The notes beneath the pieces are model-generated. The model made no database searches, had not been told where the DNA came from, and was given only the letters and a program-made list of their open reading frames with translations. The position numbers and the translations under genes were made by a program. From Martinezella tropici (GTDB lineage: Bacteria; Pseudomonadota; Alphaproteobacteria; Rhizobiales; Rhizobiaceae), in contig JUHI01000001.1 in assembly GCA_000799755.1 (NCBI GenBank), positions 1,178,001 to 1,242,000 on the forward strand: 64,000 nucleotides of DNA, read 5' to 3'. This document shows, piece after piece, positions 1-9,984 of the stretch (its first letter is position 1; each line of letters begins with the position of its first letter).

Positions 1-1
1 C

Positions 2-64
2 GGTTATGAGGAAGCGCTCGACGAAGTTGCGAAAAAGGATGTGCCCTATATCCGACTGGGGTAA
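2..64 (+). CDS. C-terminal end of an unidentified protein (partial)
   Basis: An open frame enters from the left edge and ends at TAA 62-64, giving about 20 residues that finish in DVPYIRLG. The reading frame has typical codon use, and the next gene begins about 70 bp downstream on the same strand. Too little is present to assign a family; the gene body lies outside the window. Confidence 0.5.
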   Translation, partial: GYEEALDEVAKKDVPYIRLG

Positions 65-129
65 GCACGTCTGTTCTTGGCGACATCGACAGATTATGGT
101 CCCGGGCAATTATTGACAAGTTGTGAGAG

Positions 130-804
130 TTGTCCGTGATCCCCTGGACCTTGCTTGATACCGCGAAAATCCCCGGTGGCGGCGAGCTGCGCCTGAAGCA
201 GCGCGGCCAGGAATTTTCCATCATGCTCGGCACCAACGAGCTGATGAACAGCCGCCTGAGCGGCTCCGAGCGCGCGCTTGCGACGCTTTCCTGCGAGAAG
301 ATCAAGGGCCGAAAGACACCGCACATACTGATCGGCGGCCTCGGCATGGGCTTTACCTTGCGCGCGGCTCTCGGCGAACTCGACACGGACGCCAAGGTTA
401 CGGTCGCGGAGCTGGTTCCGGCCGTCGTGACCTGGGCACGCGGGCCGATGGCGACGGTCTTTGATGGCTGCCTCGATGATCCGCGCGTCGCCATTCATGA
501 GGGCGACGTACGCCCGCTTATCCGTGCCCGCAAGGCGGCCTACGATGCCATCCTGCTCGACGTCGATAATGGTCCCGATGGCATTACGTCGGAGGCCAAT
601 GACGGCCTATACGATTATCAGGGCCTGAAGGCGGCACGCGATGCGCTTCGCCCCGGCGGCATCCTTGCCGTCTGGTCTTCAGGACCCGATGAGCGCTTCA
701 CGAAGCGCCTGCGCGATAGCGGTTTTGCAGCCGAGGTGGTCAACACCCGCGCCAACGGCAAGACGGGCGCGCGTCATGTCATCTGGCTGGCCACTAAGGG
801 CTAA
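130..804 (+). CDS. Spermidine synthase-like class I SAM methyltransferase-fold protein
   Basis: About 224 residues with a Rossmann-type nucleotide-binding core: glycine-rich HILIGGLGMGF near residue 65, an acidic strand end (VAELVPAVV), a conserved DAILLDVDNGP motif and a late LRPGGILAVWSS strand. This is the arrangement of spermidine synthase-like proteins, many of which are not true polyamine synthases. It lacks the N-terminal beta domain of full spermidine synthases, so the substrate is unknown. The start is TTG 130 or GTG 136; neither has a strong ribosome binding site. It stands alone, convergent with the GFA gene. Confidence 0.75.
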   Translation: MSVIPWTLLDTAKIPGGGELRLKQRGQEFSIMLGTNELMNSRLSGSERALATLSCEKIKGRKTPHILIGGLGMGFTLRAALGELDTDAKVTVAELVPAVVTWARGPMATVFDGCLDDPRVAIHEGDVRPLIRARKAAYDAILLDVDNGPDGITSEANDGLYDYQGLKAARDALRPGGILAVWSSGPDERFTKRLRDSGFAAEVVNTRANGKTGARHVIWLATKG

Positions 805-812
805 GCCTCGCG

Positions 813-1217
813 CTAGAGATAGCGCGTTTCCTCCGGCGCGCGATCGTAGCGGTCATCGCGGCCGTCAAAATAGCCCACGGGGAGCGAGGCGAGTTCCTCG
901 TCGGTGGTATCGTCCAAACAGCTGACGCTGATCGCATAGAACTTGCCGCCGAGTGCCGGATTTTCACCCTGGTTGAAGGAGCTGATGCCGCAGGTCTTGC
1001 AGAAGAGGTGATGCAAGATGCGCGGGCCGAATTGATATTCGCTGATGTTGCCCTCGCCCGAGGTCAGCCGGAAATCGGCTGGTGTGGCGACGGCCAACCA
1101 GTTGCGCTTCTTCTTGCAGATCGAGCAATTGCATTTGAAGGTGCCCGCCTGCAGGTCGAGATCGGCTTCGTAGCTCACCGCGCCGCAATGGCAGCTTCCA
1201 TGATAGGTCTTCTTCAT
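813..1217 (-). CDS. GFA/CENP-V domain zinc protein
   Basis: 134 residues of the glutathione-dependent formaldehyde-activating (GFA) fold. Zinc ligands are visible as CHCG near the N-terminus, CNCSIC around residue 31 and CKTCG around residue 75. Family members bind zinc and sometimes act on S-hydroxymethylglutathione, but most are uncharacterised, so the reaction is not assigned. The start ATG 1217 overlaps the TGA of the upstream SRPBCC gene by one base (TGATG), implying translational coupling. It is the third gene of an ArsR-SRPBCC-GFA operon. Confidence 0.85.
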   Translation of the reverse strand: MKKTYHGSCHCGAVSYEADLDLQAGTFKCNCSICKKKRNWLAVATPADFRLTSGEGNISEYQFGPRILHHLFCKTCGISSFNQGENPALGGKFYAISVSCLDDTTDEELASLPVGYFDGRDDRYDRAPEETRYL

Positions 1218-1705
1218 CACTCCAATCCTTCCCTTGAGGTGGCTTCTGCGTAAGCGACATATTTGTCGAGGGCCTGCTCCCAGCCGCCGGTCTGCAATCT
1301 CAGTTCGGTATCATCGGGCAGTTCGACCTTGCGGAAGACAAGGCGTGTCTTCTCGCCAAGCTCCTGAAATACCACGGTCACCTGCATCGGGTGGCCGGGT
1401 TTTCCATCCTGGTTCTCCCAGGCAAAGGTGAAGACGAGGCGCTCGGGCGGGACGATCTCCAGATAGCGACCGTGGCTCCAATATTCCTTGCCCTCCTTCG
1501 TCATGATGCAATGCCGCCAGGCGCCGCCCTCCCGCAGATCGACGGAGACCGATGAAGCCTTCGTGGTCTGCGGCCCCCACCAGCGCATCAGATGTTCCGG
1601 CTCCGTCCAGAGGCGAAACAAGAGGGCACGCGGCGCGGCAATATCGCGGGTCAGCACGATCTCGCGCGGCGGGCGCATGCTGCCGCCCTCAGTTGCTGGG
1701 GTCAT
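1217..1705 (-). CDS. SRPBCC/AHSA1-domain protein
   Basis: 162 residues of the START-like (Activator of Hsp90 ATPase homologue 1-like) fold: N-terminal EIVLTRDIAAPRALLFRLWTEPE, the usual MRWWGP segment and a C-terminal helix with GGWEQALDKY. These proteins form a hydrophobic ligand pocket; small-molecule binding or detoxification roles are common but unproven here. ATG 1705 was chosen because GGAGGGAAGA sits just upstream; longer frames add a non-conserved extension inside the ArsR gene. It overlaps the 3' end of arsR by 17 bp. ArsR-SRPBCC pairs are a recurring bacterial arrangement. Confidence 0.85.
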   Translation of the reverse strand: MTPATEGGSMRPPREIVLTRDIAAPRALLFRLWTEPEHLMRWWGPQTTKASSVSVDLREGGAWRHCIMTKEGKEYWSHGRYLEIVPPERLVFTFAWENQDGKPGHPMQVTVVFQELGEKTRLVFRKVELPDDTELRLQTGGWEQALDKYVAYAEATSREGLE

Positions 1706-2030
1706 TCTTCCCTCCCTTTTGCAATAGTGCTGCATAGGCTTCCAGGCGATCGAGATTGTCGTTCCAGAACTGCCGGTAGTTCTCCAACCAATCATCCACC
1801 TGCCGCAGCGGCTTTGGCTCCAGCCGGCAGGGCCGCCATTGCGCTTCCCTCCCCTTCGAAATCAGACCAGCCTTTTCCAGCACCTTCAGATGCTTGGAGA
1901 CGGCGACCAGCGACATGTCGAAAGGTTCGGCCAGTTCGGAAACGGATGCCTCGCCATTCGCCAGCCGCGCCAGGATTGCCCGGCGGGTCGGGTCGGCAAG
2001 GGCCGAGAGGGTCATGCTCAATGCGTCCAT
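1689..2030 (-). CDS. ArsR/SmtB-family transcriptional regulator
   Basis: 113 residues with a winged helix: LADPTRRAILARLANGE, then the recognition region MSLVAVSKHLKVLEKAGLI. No cysteine pair typical of metal-sensing ArsR is present, fitting the subgroup that is co-transcribed with SRPBCC proteins. It is first in the operon with the SRPBCC and GFA genes and probably represses its own promoter; a perfect 12 bp palindrome lies 20 bp upstream of the start (2050-2061). Confidence 0.9.
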   Translation of the reverse strand: MDALSMTLSALADPTRRAILARLANGEASVSELAEPFDMSLVAVSKHLKVLEKAGLISKGREAQWRPCRLEPKPLRQVDDWLENYRQFWNDNLDRLEAYAALLQKGGKNDPSN

Positions 2031-2049
2031 GCGACTTCATAAACCAGAT

Positions 2050-2061
2050 AGTTAATTAACT
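2050..2061. promoter_or_regulatory. Candidate ArsR operator (palindrome)
   Basis: AGTTAATTAACT is a perfect 12 bp palindrome in the AT-rich leader of the arsR operon, immediately upstream of the start. ArsR proteins of this size bind short AT-rich inverted repeats overlapping their own promoters. Binding by this ArsR protein is inferred from position. Confidence 0.5.
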
Positions 2062-2120
2062 TATAGGTTTAATATAGGTCGCAAGTAAGTTCTGTCAAGA
2101 AGCGCCTACGGCGTACGATC

Positions 2121-3814
<1,694 letters not shown>

Positions 3815-3903
3815 CTAACCTTTCTCATCCTCAAATCTAGCCAGATCAACTCCATTAGTCCAATATATGGAACAGGCGATCTTGATAGCTTTTGGAGATA
3901 GCG

Positions 3904-4779
3904 ATGGAGCTGCGTCATATCCGCTATTTTCTGGCGCTCGCGGAAGCCGGGAATTTCACCCGTGCGGCCGCCAATCTCGGCATCGGCCAGCCGCCGCTCA
4001 GCCAGCAGATTCGGGACCTGGAAAACGAGGTGGGCGCGCAACTGTTCCATCGCGTACCGCATGGCGCGGAGCTGACGGCGGCCGGCGAAGCCTTTCTGAC
4101 AGAGGCAAGAATGGCGGTCGAGGCGGCGGAAAAGGCAAAGCTTGCCGCCCAGCGCGCCAATCGCGGCGAGATCGGCCGTCTCTCGCTTGGCTTCACCGCG
4201 TCCTCCGCCTTCAACACCATCGTCACGGCGACGATCCGCGAGTTTCGTGGGCACTGGCCGGAGGTACGGCTGTCGCTGACCGAGATGAACACCAACGCGC
4301 TGATGGAGCGGCTGATGCGCGGCGAGATCGACGCAGCTTTCATTCGCCCGGGGCTGGAAGATCCCAGAGATGTACGGCTGAAGCGCTTTGCCGACGAGCC
4401 GATGCTGATTGCACTGCCGGCCCATCATCCGCTGGCAAGTCAGGACCACGTGCCGATCGCTGCGCTTGCCGGCGAGCCCTTCATCCTTTTCCCGCGCATG
4501 GTGGGTCTCAGCCTCTATGATGACATTGTCGCTGCTTGCCGCGAAGCGGGCTTCGACCTCGTGGTGACGCAGGAAGCGCCGCAAATCCCCTCTGTCGTCA
4601 ATCTCGTCGCCGCCAATCTCGGCGTTTCCATCGTTCCGGCCTCGATCTCGCAGATCAAGCTCGACGGTGTTGCCTATCGGCCGATCGATGGGCCGCCTGT
4701 CGTCGCTCGCCTCGGGCTCGCCAGCCTCAAGGCGCAACGCTCGCCCGTCATCGCCAATCTGATGAGCCTGATAGCCTAA
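3904..4779 (+). CDS. LysR-family transcriptional regulator
   Basis: 291 residues: N-terminal winged helix (MELRHIRYFLALAEAGNFTRAAANLG) and a C-terminal periplasmic-binding-like effector domain. ATG 3904 is preceded by TTTTGGAGATAGCG, giving a proper ribosome binding site, and matches the family start. It is divergent from the MFS exporter and probably controls it; the 89 bp gap would hold both promoters. Effector unknown. Confidence 0.9.
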   Translation: MELRHIRYFLALAEAGNFTRAAANLGIGQPPLSQQIRDLENEVGAQLFHRVPHGAELTAAGEAFLTEARMAVEAAEKAKLAAQRANRGEIGRLSLGFTASSAFNTIVTATIREFRGHWPEVRLSLTEMNTNALMERLMRGEIDAAFIRPGLEDPRDVRLKRFADEPMLIALPAHHPLASQDHVPIAALAGEPFILFPRMVGLSLYDDIVAACREAGFDLVVTQEAPQIPSVVNLVAANLGVSIVPASISQIKLDGVAYRPIDGPPVVARLGLASLKAQRSPVIANLMSLIA

Positions 4780-5682
4780 CTAGCTCCGCTCCCAATAGGG
4801 CGGGTCGCCGAACGCCTTCTTGAGGTGATCGGCCATAGCCCGGAGTTTGGCCGAGGGATTGCGACCCTCAGGATGGGCCATGAAGATGAACTCCGGCTCC
4901 GGTCGATAGCCGACGTCGATCTCGACAAGCCGCCCGTCTCTGACAGAAGGCCCGGCAATGAAAGTGGGCAGCAAGGCAATGCCGAGCCCGGCAATCGCAG
5001 CATCATGAAGAACATCGCCGTTATTCACGCCCAATGCCAGCGTTCCCCTGATGACGATGGCGCCCTCGGGACCCTGAAAACGCCAATCCGCAACGCCGCG
5101 ATTCGTGTAGAAAATACCGCGATGATTCTCGAGGTCGGCCAGGGAGGAGGGCTTACCGTGACGTGTCAGATAATCCGGCGACGCCACAACGAGACGGCGG
5201 CTGCGGGCGAGCTTCCATGCGACAAGGCGCGAGTCGGCAATCAGGCCGTGACGGATAATTGCATCATAGCCATCCGAGGCGGCATCGACCCGGCGATCGT
5301 CGAGATCGAGCGTCAGTTCGATCTCCGGATGCTCGGCGAGAAACGGATAGAGGGCCGGCCCCAGATGCAGCCGGCCGAAGGTGACGGGCGCGGCGATGCG
5401 CAGCGGTCCCATCAATGTGCCGCGCCGTTCGGCGAGATCGGCGGCGGCCTCGCGCACCTCCTGCGCGATGCGCCTCGCGCGCTGCAGAAAGGCGGTGCCA
5501 TCCTCCGTCAGGCTCAGCTTGCGGGTCGTGCGGTGAAGCAGGGTTGCCCCCAGTGCTTTCTCCATTTCCGAGAGGCGTTCGCTGACGACGGATTTCGACA
5601 GGCGCAGGCGTCGTGCCGCCTCGCTGATCGAGCCGACCTCGGCTACGGTCACGAACGTCACGATCCCGTCGATCTTCAACAT
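4780..5682 (-). CDS. LysR-family transcriptional regulator
   Basis: 300 residues with a LysR winged helix (GSISEAARRLRLSKSVVSERLSEMEKALG) and a substrate-binding-like effector domain of the CrgA/DmlR type. It ends directly at the stop of the previous, convergent LysR gene. It is divergent from an SDR oxidoreductase, the usual position of a regulator next to its target. A 10 bp inverted repeat spans its start codon and the intergenic region (5681-5735). Confidence 0.9.
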   Translation of the reverse strand: MLKIDGIVTFVTVAEVGSISEAARRLRLSKSVVSERLSEMEKALGATLLHRTTRKLSLTEDGTAFLQRARRIAQEVREAAADLAERRGTLMGPLRIAAPVTFGRLHLGPALYPFLAEHPEIELTLDLDDRRVDAASDGYDAIIRHGLIADSRLVAWKLARSRRLVVASPDYLTRHGKPSSLADLENHRGIFYTNRGVADWRFQGPEGAIVIRGTLALGVNNGDVLHDAAIAGLGIALLPTFIAGPSVRDGRLVEIDVGYRPEPEFIFMAHPEGRNPSAKLRAMADHLKKAFGDPPYWERS

Positions 5683-5735
5683 CGTTCGGAAACTCCGAAT
5701 TCGAATTCCACTATTTGCAGACTAATCCGAACGAT
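5681..5735. promoter_or_regulatory. Long inverted repeat between LysR and SDR genes
   Basis: ATCGTTCGGA (5681-5690) is repeated in perfect inverse as TCCGAACGAT (5726-5735), 35 bp apart. The left arm covers the start codon of the LysR gene. Between the arms are further TTCG/CGAA-rich motifs (CCGAATTCGAATTCC). The pattern suits binding of a tetrameric LysR protein to both promoters; this is inference from position and symmetry. Confidence 0.5.
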
Positions 5736-5801
5736 TGGAAAAGGCCATCTTCCACGTATCGGACAAACCGAAAGATACGTTCCCACAAAGGAGATGGAAC
5801 A

Positions 5802-6566
5802 ATGAACCGCTTGAATGGAAAAGTCGCAATCGTCACCGGCGCCAGCTCCGGCATCGGCCGCGTCACCGCAAAGCTCTTCGCCGCAGAGGGCGCGAAGGTC
5901 GTTGTCGGCGCGCGCCGCGCCGCAGAGCTGGAAAGCCTTGCCGCCGAGATCAAGGCTGCCGGCGGCGAAGCCGCCGTACTGGCCGGCGACGTACGCTCGG
6001 AAGACTATCACAAGGCGCTGGTCGCCCTTGCGGTCGAGCGCTATGGCAGGCTCGATATCGCTTTCAACAATGCCGGTACGCTCGGCGAAGCCGGTCCCAG
6101 CACCGAGGTTTCAGAGGCTGGCTTTGCCGATGCGCTGGCAATCAACCTCACCGCATCGTTCCTGGCCGCCAAGCACCAGATCGGTGAAATGGTGAAGCAT
6201 GGCGGTGGTTCCGTGATCTTCACGTCGACCTTTGTCGGCTATACCGTCGGCTTCCCTGGCGTCGCCGCCTATGCCGCCAGCAAGTCCGGCCTGATCGGCC
6301 TGACGCAAGCACTCGCCGCAGAATTCGGCCCGCAGAATGTGCGCGTCAATGCCATCCTGCCAGGTGCAGTCGATACAGATATGTACCGTGAAATGAACGA
6401 CACGGCTGACAAGCAAGCCTTCATAACCAATCTGCATGCGCTGAAGCGTGTCGCCGGCCCCGAAGAGATTGCACACTCGGTCCTCTACCTCGCCTCCGAT
6501 GACGCAAGCTTCGTCAGCGGCACTGCTTCGCTCATCGACGGTGGTCTGTCGATCACGCGGACCTGA
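5802..6566 (+). CDS. SDR-family oxidoreductase
   Basis: 254 residues, classical short-chain dehydrogenase. NAD(P)-binding TGASSGIG at residues 12-19, NNAG in the fourth strand, and the catalytic YAASK tetrad motif. A basic AR pair after the second strand favours NADP(H). ATG 5802 has AAAGGAG upstream. The neighbouring divergent LysR gene is the probable regulator. Substrate cannot be assigned from motifs. Confidence 0.9.
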   Translation: MNRLNGKVAIVTGASSGIGRVTAKLFAAEGAKVVVGARRAAELESLAAEIKAAGGEAAVLAGDVRSEDYHKALVALAVERYGRLDIAFNNAGTLGEAGPSTEVSEAGFADALAINLTASFLAAKHQIGEMVKHGGGSVIFTSTFVGYTVGFPGVAAYAASKSGLIGLTQALAAEFGPQNVRVNAILPGAVDTDMYREMNDTADKQAFITNLHALKRVAGPEEIAHSVLYLASDDASFVSGTASLIDGGLSITRT

Positions 6567-6614
6567 GTGGGCGTTTTGCCGACGCGATTATTGCGCCGGC
6601 AACGTCGGAATACG

Positions 6615-6655
6615 GACATGATCCCGCAAGCAGGAAATGGGTGCGGGATCATGTC
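6615..6655. repeat. 14 bp perfect inverted repeat, intergenic
   Basis: GACATGATCCCGCA (6615-6628) pairs perfectly with TGCGGGATCATGTC (6642-6655) across a 13-base loop. It lies between the convergent SDR and SnoaL-like genes, so it may stop transcription from both sides, although no T-run follows. Palindromes of this type recur in rhizobial intergenic regions. Confidence 0.7.
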
Positions 6656-6718
6656 GTCGGAATGCTTTGAATGGATGAGGACGGGCCGCGGATCTTACTT
6701 CCCTTTCGGCCCTTCCAC

Positions 6719-7174
6719 TCAGAACATTGTATTGTTGTTCTTCGACGTCTCGGGGATCGGCTGGACCGAATCCCAATGTTCCTGGATCTTGTTGTCTTCG
6801 ACGCGGAAGATATCGACGATGGCGCTGCCGCGGTCGCCCGGCTGGCGAATGGCATGGACTCGCAGGATCACGTAATCGCCGTCGACCATCACGCGCTTGA
6901 TCTCGCTCTTCGACTGCGGATAGTTCTTCTTCAGGTACTCAAGGAAGCCGCGCAGGCCTTCAGGACCATCGGCCGCCATCGGATTGTGCTGGATGTACTT
7001 GCCGAGATATTTGGAGGCCGCGTCGAAGTCCTTTTCGTTCAGCGCCTTCTGGTAGAAATCCAGAACGATCTCCTTGTTCTTCAGCTCTTGCGGCGAATAG
7101 GCACGCTCGGCAAAAGCCGGCATGGCCGCGGCCATGATTGGCAGGGCGATCATCGCGATTTTCATCAGTTTCAA
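6719..7174 (-). CDS. Exported SnoaL-like (NTF2-fold) protein
   Basis: 151 residues: a signal peptide (MKIAMIALPIMAAAMPAFA) then a SnoaL/NTF2 domain containing NKEIVLDFYQKALNEKDFDAASKYLG and the conserved YIQHNPMAADGPEGLRGFL block. Homologues are often annotated as predicted SnoaL-like aldol condensation-catalysing enzymes; role here is unknown, probably periplasmic. TTG 7174 was chosen over ATG 7165 because AAAGGAG is 7 bases before TTG but 16 before ATG; both give the same signal peptide. Confidence 0.75.
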   Translation of the reverse strand: MKLMKIAMIALPIMAAAMPAFAERAYSPQELKNKEIVLDFYQKALNEKDFDAASKYLGKYIQHNPMAADGPEGLRGFLEYLKKNYPQSKSEIKRVMVDGDYVILRVHAIRQPGDRGSAIVDIFRVEDNKIQEHWDSVQPIPETSKNNNTMF

Positions 7175-7379
7175 GGCGTTGCTCCTTTGGTCGTTAACGT
7201 GTTCACCTTTGTCGAGACCAAAGGCACGCGCAAATGACAAGGGCGTGAGGCCGACGTGATCATCTGCCGGAAATGGCGGGAAACGGCGGCTCACAACCGT
7301 AATGAGAGAATGCCACGATTGCCTATGACACACCAAAGGCTTAGGCTTGTCGGCAAAAGAACAGACGACGGGTTCAGGC

Positions 7380-8591
7380 ATGGTTCTCGCAGGAAAGCGC
7401 ATCCTTCTTATCATCTCCGGCGGCATCGCGGCCTATAAGAGCCTCGACCTCATCCGCCGGCTGCGCGAGCGCGGCGCGAGCGTGCGGCCCGTCATGACAT
7501 CGGGCGCGCAGGAGTTCATTACGCCGCTTGCCGTCGGCGCGCTGGCCGCCGACCATGTCTTCACCGATCTGTTTTCGCGCCAGGATGAGCAGGATGTCGG
7601 CCATATCAGGCTGGCGCGCGACTGCGACCTCGTGCTGATCGCGCCGGCGACGGCCGATCTGCTCGCAAAGATGGCAAACGGGCTGGCAGATGATCTGGCC
7701 TCCACCATACTGCTTGCCACGGACCGCCCTGTGCTGGCCGCCCCGGCCATGAACCCGAAGATGTGGGCGCATCCCGCGACCAGGCGCAACGTCGAGACAC
7801 TACGTAGTGACGGTATTGCCTTCGTCGGTCCGATGACGGGCGAGATGGCCGAAAGCGGCGAGAGCGGCGCGGGCCGGATGGCCGAACCGCTCGATATCGT
7901 TGCCGCCGCGGAGATGAGGCTCGACAATGGCCACAAGCCACTTGCCGGCAAGAAAGTCGTTATCACCTCGGGGCCAACACATGAGCCGATCGACCCCGTG
8001 CGCTATATCGCCAACCGCTCCTCAGGAAGGCAGGGCCATGCCATCGCTGCTGCGCTTGCCGCCCTCGGCGCCGACGTGACGCTGGTCTCAGGCCCCGTTT
8101 CCATTCCCGATCCCGCAGGCATGCATGTCATCCATGTCGAGCGGGCGGACGAAATGCGCGATGCCGTTCTGGCAGCCCTTCCCGCCGACATCGCCGTCAT
8201 GGTGGCGGCCGTCGCAGACTGGAAGGTCGCTTCCGCATCGGACCAGAAGATCAAGAAGCACCCAGGCGAGTCGCTCCCGACACTGGCGCTCACGGAAAAT
8301 CCCGACATTCTGAAAACGGTTGGCCATCACACGCAGCGGCCGAAACTCGTCATCGGCTTTGCCGCCGAAACACAGGATGTCGAGAGCAATGCCCGCGCGA
8401 AGCTGGAGCGCAAAGGCGCCGACTTCATCGTCGCCAACGACGTCTCGCCCGCAACCGGCATCATGGGCGGCACGCACAACCGCGTGAAGATCATCAGCCA
8501 CGCGGGCGTTGAGCAATGGCCCGATCTCGACAAGGATGAAGTGGCGGCTCGGCTCGCGGCCCTGATATCGGCTCAGTTCACGCAGGGATAG
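7380..8591 (+). CDS. coaBC: Bifunctional phosphopantothenoylcysteine decarboxylase/synthase
   Basis: 403 residues, the usual length of CoaBC (Dfp). The N-terminal flavoprotein decarboxylase (CoaC) shows GKRILLIISGGIAAYKSLDLIRRL, the APAMNPKMW substrate loop and a GRMAEP segment. The C-terminal synthetase (CoaB) has the TSGPTHEPIDPVRYIANRSSG nucleotide-binding motif and a K-rich KIKK loop. It makes 4'-phosphopantetheine for coenzyme A. ATG 7380 gives the family N-terminus; an in-frame TTG at 7347 is possible. The 3' end overlaps the convergent amidotransferase gene by 14 bp. Confidence 0.95.
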   Translation: MVLAGKRILLIISGGIAAYKSLDLIRRLRERGASVRPVMTSGAQEFITPLAVGALAADHVFTDLFSRQDEQDVGHIRLARDCDLVLIAPATADLLAKMANGLADDLASTILLATDRPVLAAPAMNPKMWAHPATRRNVETLRSDGIAFVGPMTGEMAESGESGAGRMAEPLDIVAAAEMRLDNGHKPLAGKKVVITSGPTHEPIDPVRYIANRSSGRQGHAIAAALAALGADVTLVSGPVSIPDPAGMHVIHVERADEMRDAVLAALPADIAVMVAAVADWKVASASDQKIKKHPGESLPTLALTENPDILKTVGHHTQRPKLVIGFAAETQDVESNARAKLERKGADFIVANDVSPATGIMGGTHNRVKIISHAGVEQWPDLDKDEVAARLAALISAQFTQG

Positions 8592-9393
8592 CAGTCATCG
8601 GCTGACGCTCGGCTGCGACGCGCTCCTCCGGCTGGAAGGACGTAACATGGACACCGGTATCGTCGATCACAACGGCGCTGCCGTCGGGGATCTCGCGCCA
8701 GGCGTCGACATCGTCGTTCAACGGTTCCGACACGAGGCAGTTGCCTGACCCGACCGGCGAGGCGTAGAGCGTCGGCGCCTTGCGATCCGTCGCATAGCGT
8801 ATGGCGTAGAGCGACTTGCCATCGGAAAAGGCTGCCGTGAAGCGCACCAGCACCGAGCCTGTGAGATGCAGCGAGAGGCCTTCGACAAAGCCAATGGCCT
8901 CGGCCATCGCCGCAAGCGGATTGGCGGCCATGCCGAATTGCATCGCAAGCAGGAAGAGAAGCTCTGAATCGGTGGTGCCGCTGCGGGCGTTAAACAGCCG
9001 GTCATCGAGCATGGCTTCCATCGGCCGGCGCAGGCGGTCGAAATTGGAAATCTGGCCGTTGTGCTGGAATGACCAGTTCTCGAAGACGAAGGGATGGCAA
9101 TTGTCGCGCCGCGTGCCGCCGCCGGTGGCGGCGCGGACATGCGCGAGGAAGAGCGGCGAGCGGATCTGCCGCGCCAGGCTCTTCAGATTGCAATCGGACC
9201 AGGCCGGCAGGATATCGCGATAGCGACCCGGTTCCGACCGATCACCATACCAGGCAATGCCGAAACCGTCACCATTTGTCGCGGTCTTGGCGCGCGTGGC
9301 GCAATGGGATTGTTCGATCAGGGAGTGGGCAGGCGAAGACACCAGCTCCTCCAGATAGAGGGGGTCTCCACGATAGGCTGCCCAGCGACACAT
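8578..9393 (-). CDS. Class II glutamine amidotransferase (YafJ type)
   Basis: 271 residues beginning MCRWAAYRG, in which Cys2 becomes the N-terminal nucleophile after methionine removal. The glutaminase pocket is visible (NGDGFGIAWYG, HVRAATGG, HPFVFENWSFQHNGQI). No second synthase domain follows, as in YafJ/EgtC-like stand-alone amidotransferases. The acceptor is unknown. The start codon is set by the catalytic Cys2. Confidence 0.9.
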   Translation of the reverse strand: MCRWAAYRGDPLYLEELVSSPAHSLIEQSHCATRAKTATNGDGFGIAWYGDRSEPGRYRDILPAWSDCNLKSLARQIRSPLFLAHVRAATGGGTRRDNCHPFVFENWSFQHNGQISNFDRLRRPMEAMLDDRLFNARSGTTDSELLFLLAMQFGMAANPLAAMAEAIGFVEGLSLHLTGSVLVRFTAAFSDGKSLYAIRYATDRKAPTLYASPVGSGNCLVSEPLNDDVDAWREIPDGSAVVIDDTGVHVTSFQPEERVAAERQPMTAIPA

Positions 9394-9726
9394 GCGTCTT
9401 GTTCTCCGATTCCCGCTGTCTTCCTGTCCCGCGGGAGAATGGCAAATCTTGGACGATTGTTTATGCGGAATGGGTAATAAACTCTTAATTTTCCATGCCA
9501 CTATCTGCAACATGACAGATATTTGACGCTTCGTCCGATCACGTTTCGCATCGCAACATTTTCTTCGTGAAGCCCGACGCCATAGGGTTTTTCGCGAGGA
9601 TGAGCCGAGCGTGGGCATTTCAATGCGACAACAAGTGTGAAGCCCTTAGAAACCGTGCCTCTTGCATCGGCTCGAATTTGAGCTACGTTTGTCTTGTCTG
9701 AAACGTAACGAAAGGAAGGTGATCCA

Positions 9727-9801
9727 ATGTCTAGTGAGATTTCGGTCTTTGTATACGGCATGGAAATGGTTGTGAACGTTGCGAGGCAGCCCTCGCTCTG
9801 A
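9727..9801 (+). CDS. Small ORF (24 residues), unidentified
   Basis: ATG 9727 to TGA 9801 with a strong ribosome binding site (AAAGGAAGGTGATCC) directly upstream. The predicted peptide MSSEISVFVYGMEMVVNVAR plus four residues is moderately hydrophobic in the middle. No family recognised. Its coding status rests on the ribosome binding site and its place ahead of a terminator-like hairpin. Confidence 0.45.
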   Translation: MSSEISVFVYGMEMVVNVARQPSL

Positions 9802-9856
9802 CCAACACCTTCCCGAAGCGTTCGTCGCTTCAGGCCAGTTACGGGCCAAAGCTCAT

Positions 9857-9883
9857 GGGGGGTCGCTTAAGGCGGCCCCTTTT
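9857..9883 (+). terminator. Rho-independent terminator
   Basis: GGGGTCGC (9859-9866) pairs with GCGGCCCC (9872-9879) with one G-T wobble, loop TTAAG, followed by TTTT. It closes the small transcript starting near 9690. Confidence 0.7.
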
Positions 9884-9984
9884 GCATTCATGGGCGCTAC
9901 CATCGACGCAATTGCCGATGGTTCCTCGCAAGCAATTTCGTTTTTTTCCTTGCCGAACGGGAAGAGCGCCTTAGCTAACCCTCC

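Larger units (their letters stand above)
9661..9883 (+). ncRNA. Candidate structured small transcript with a 24-codon ORF
   Basis: Between the amidotransferase and otsB is a compact unit. A possible promoter (CTTGCA near 9660, TACGTT about 17 bp later) precedes AAAGGAAGGTGATCC and an ATG ORF of 24 codons (9727-9801). After it come a GAAGCG/CGCTTC hairpin (9815-9831), a GGCC pair (9834-9848) and an 8 bp stem with a T-run. This could be a small protein gene, a riboregulator or both. Promoter boundaries are estimates. Confidence 0.45.
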
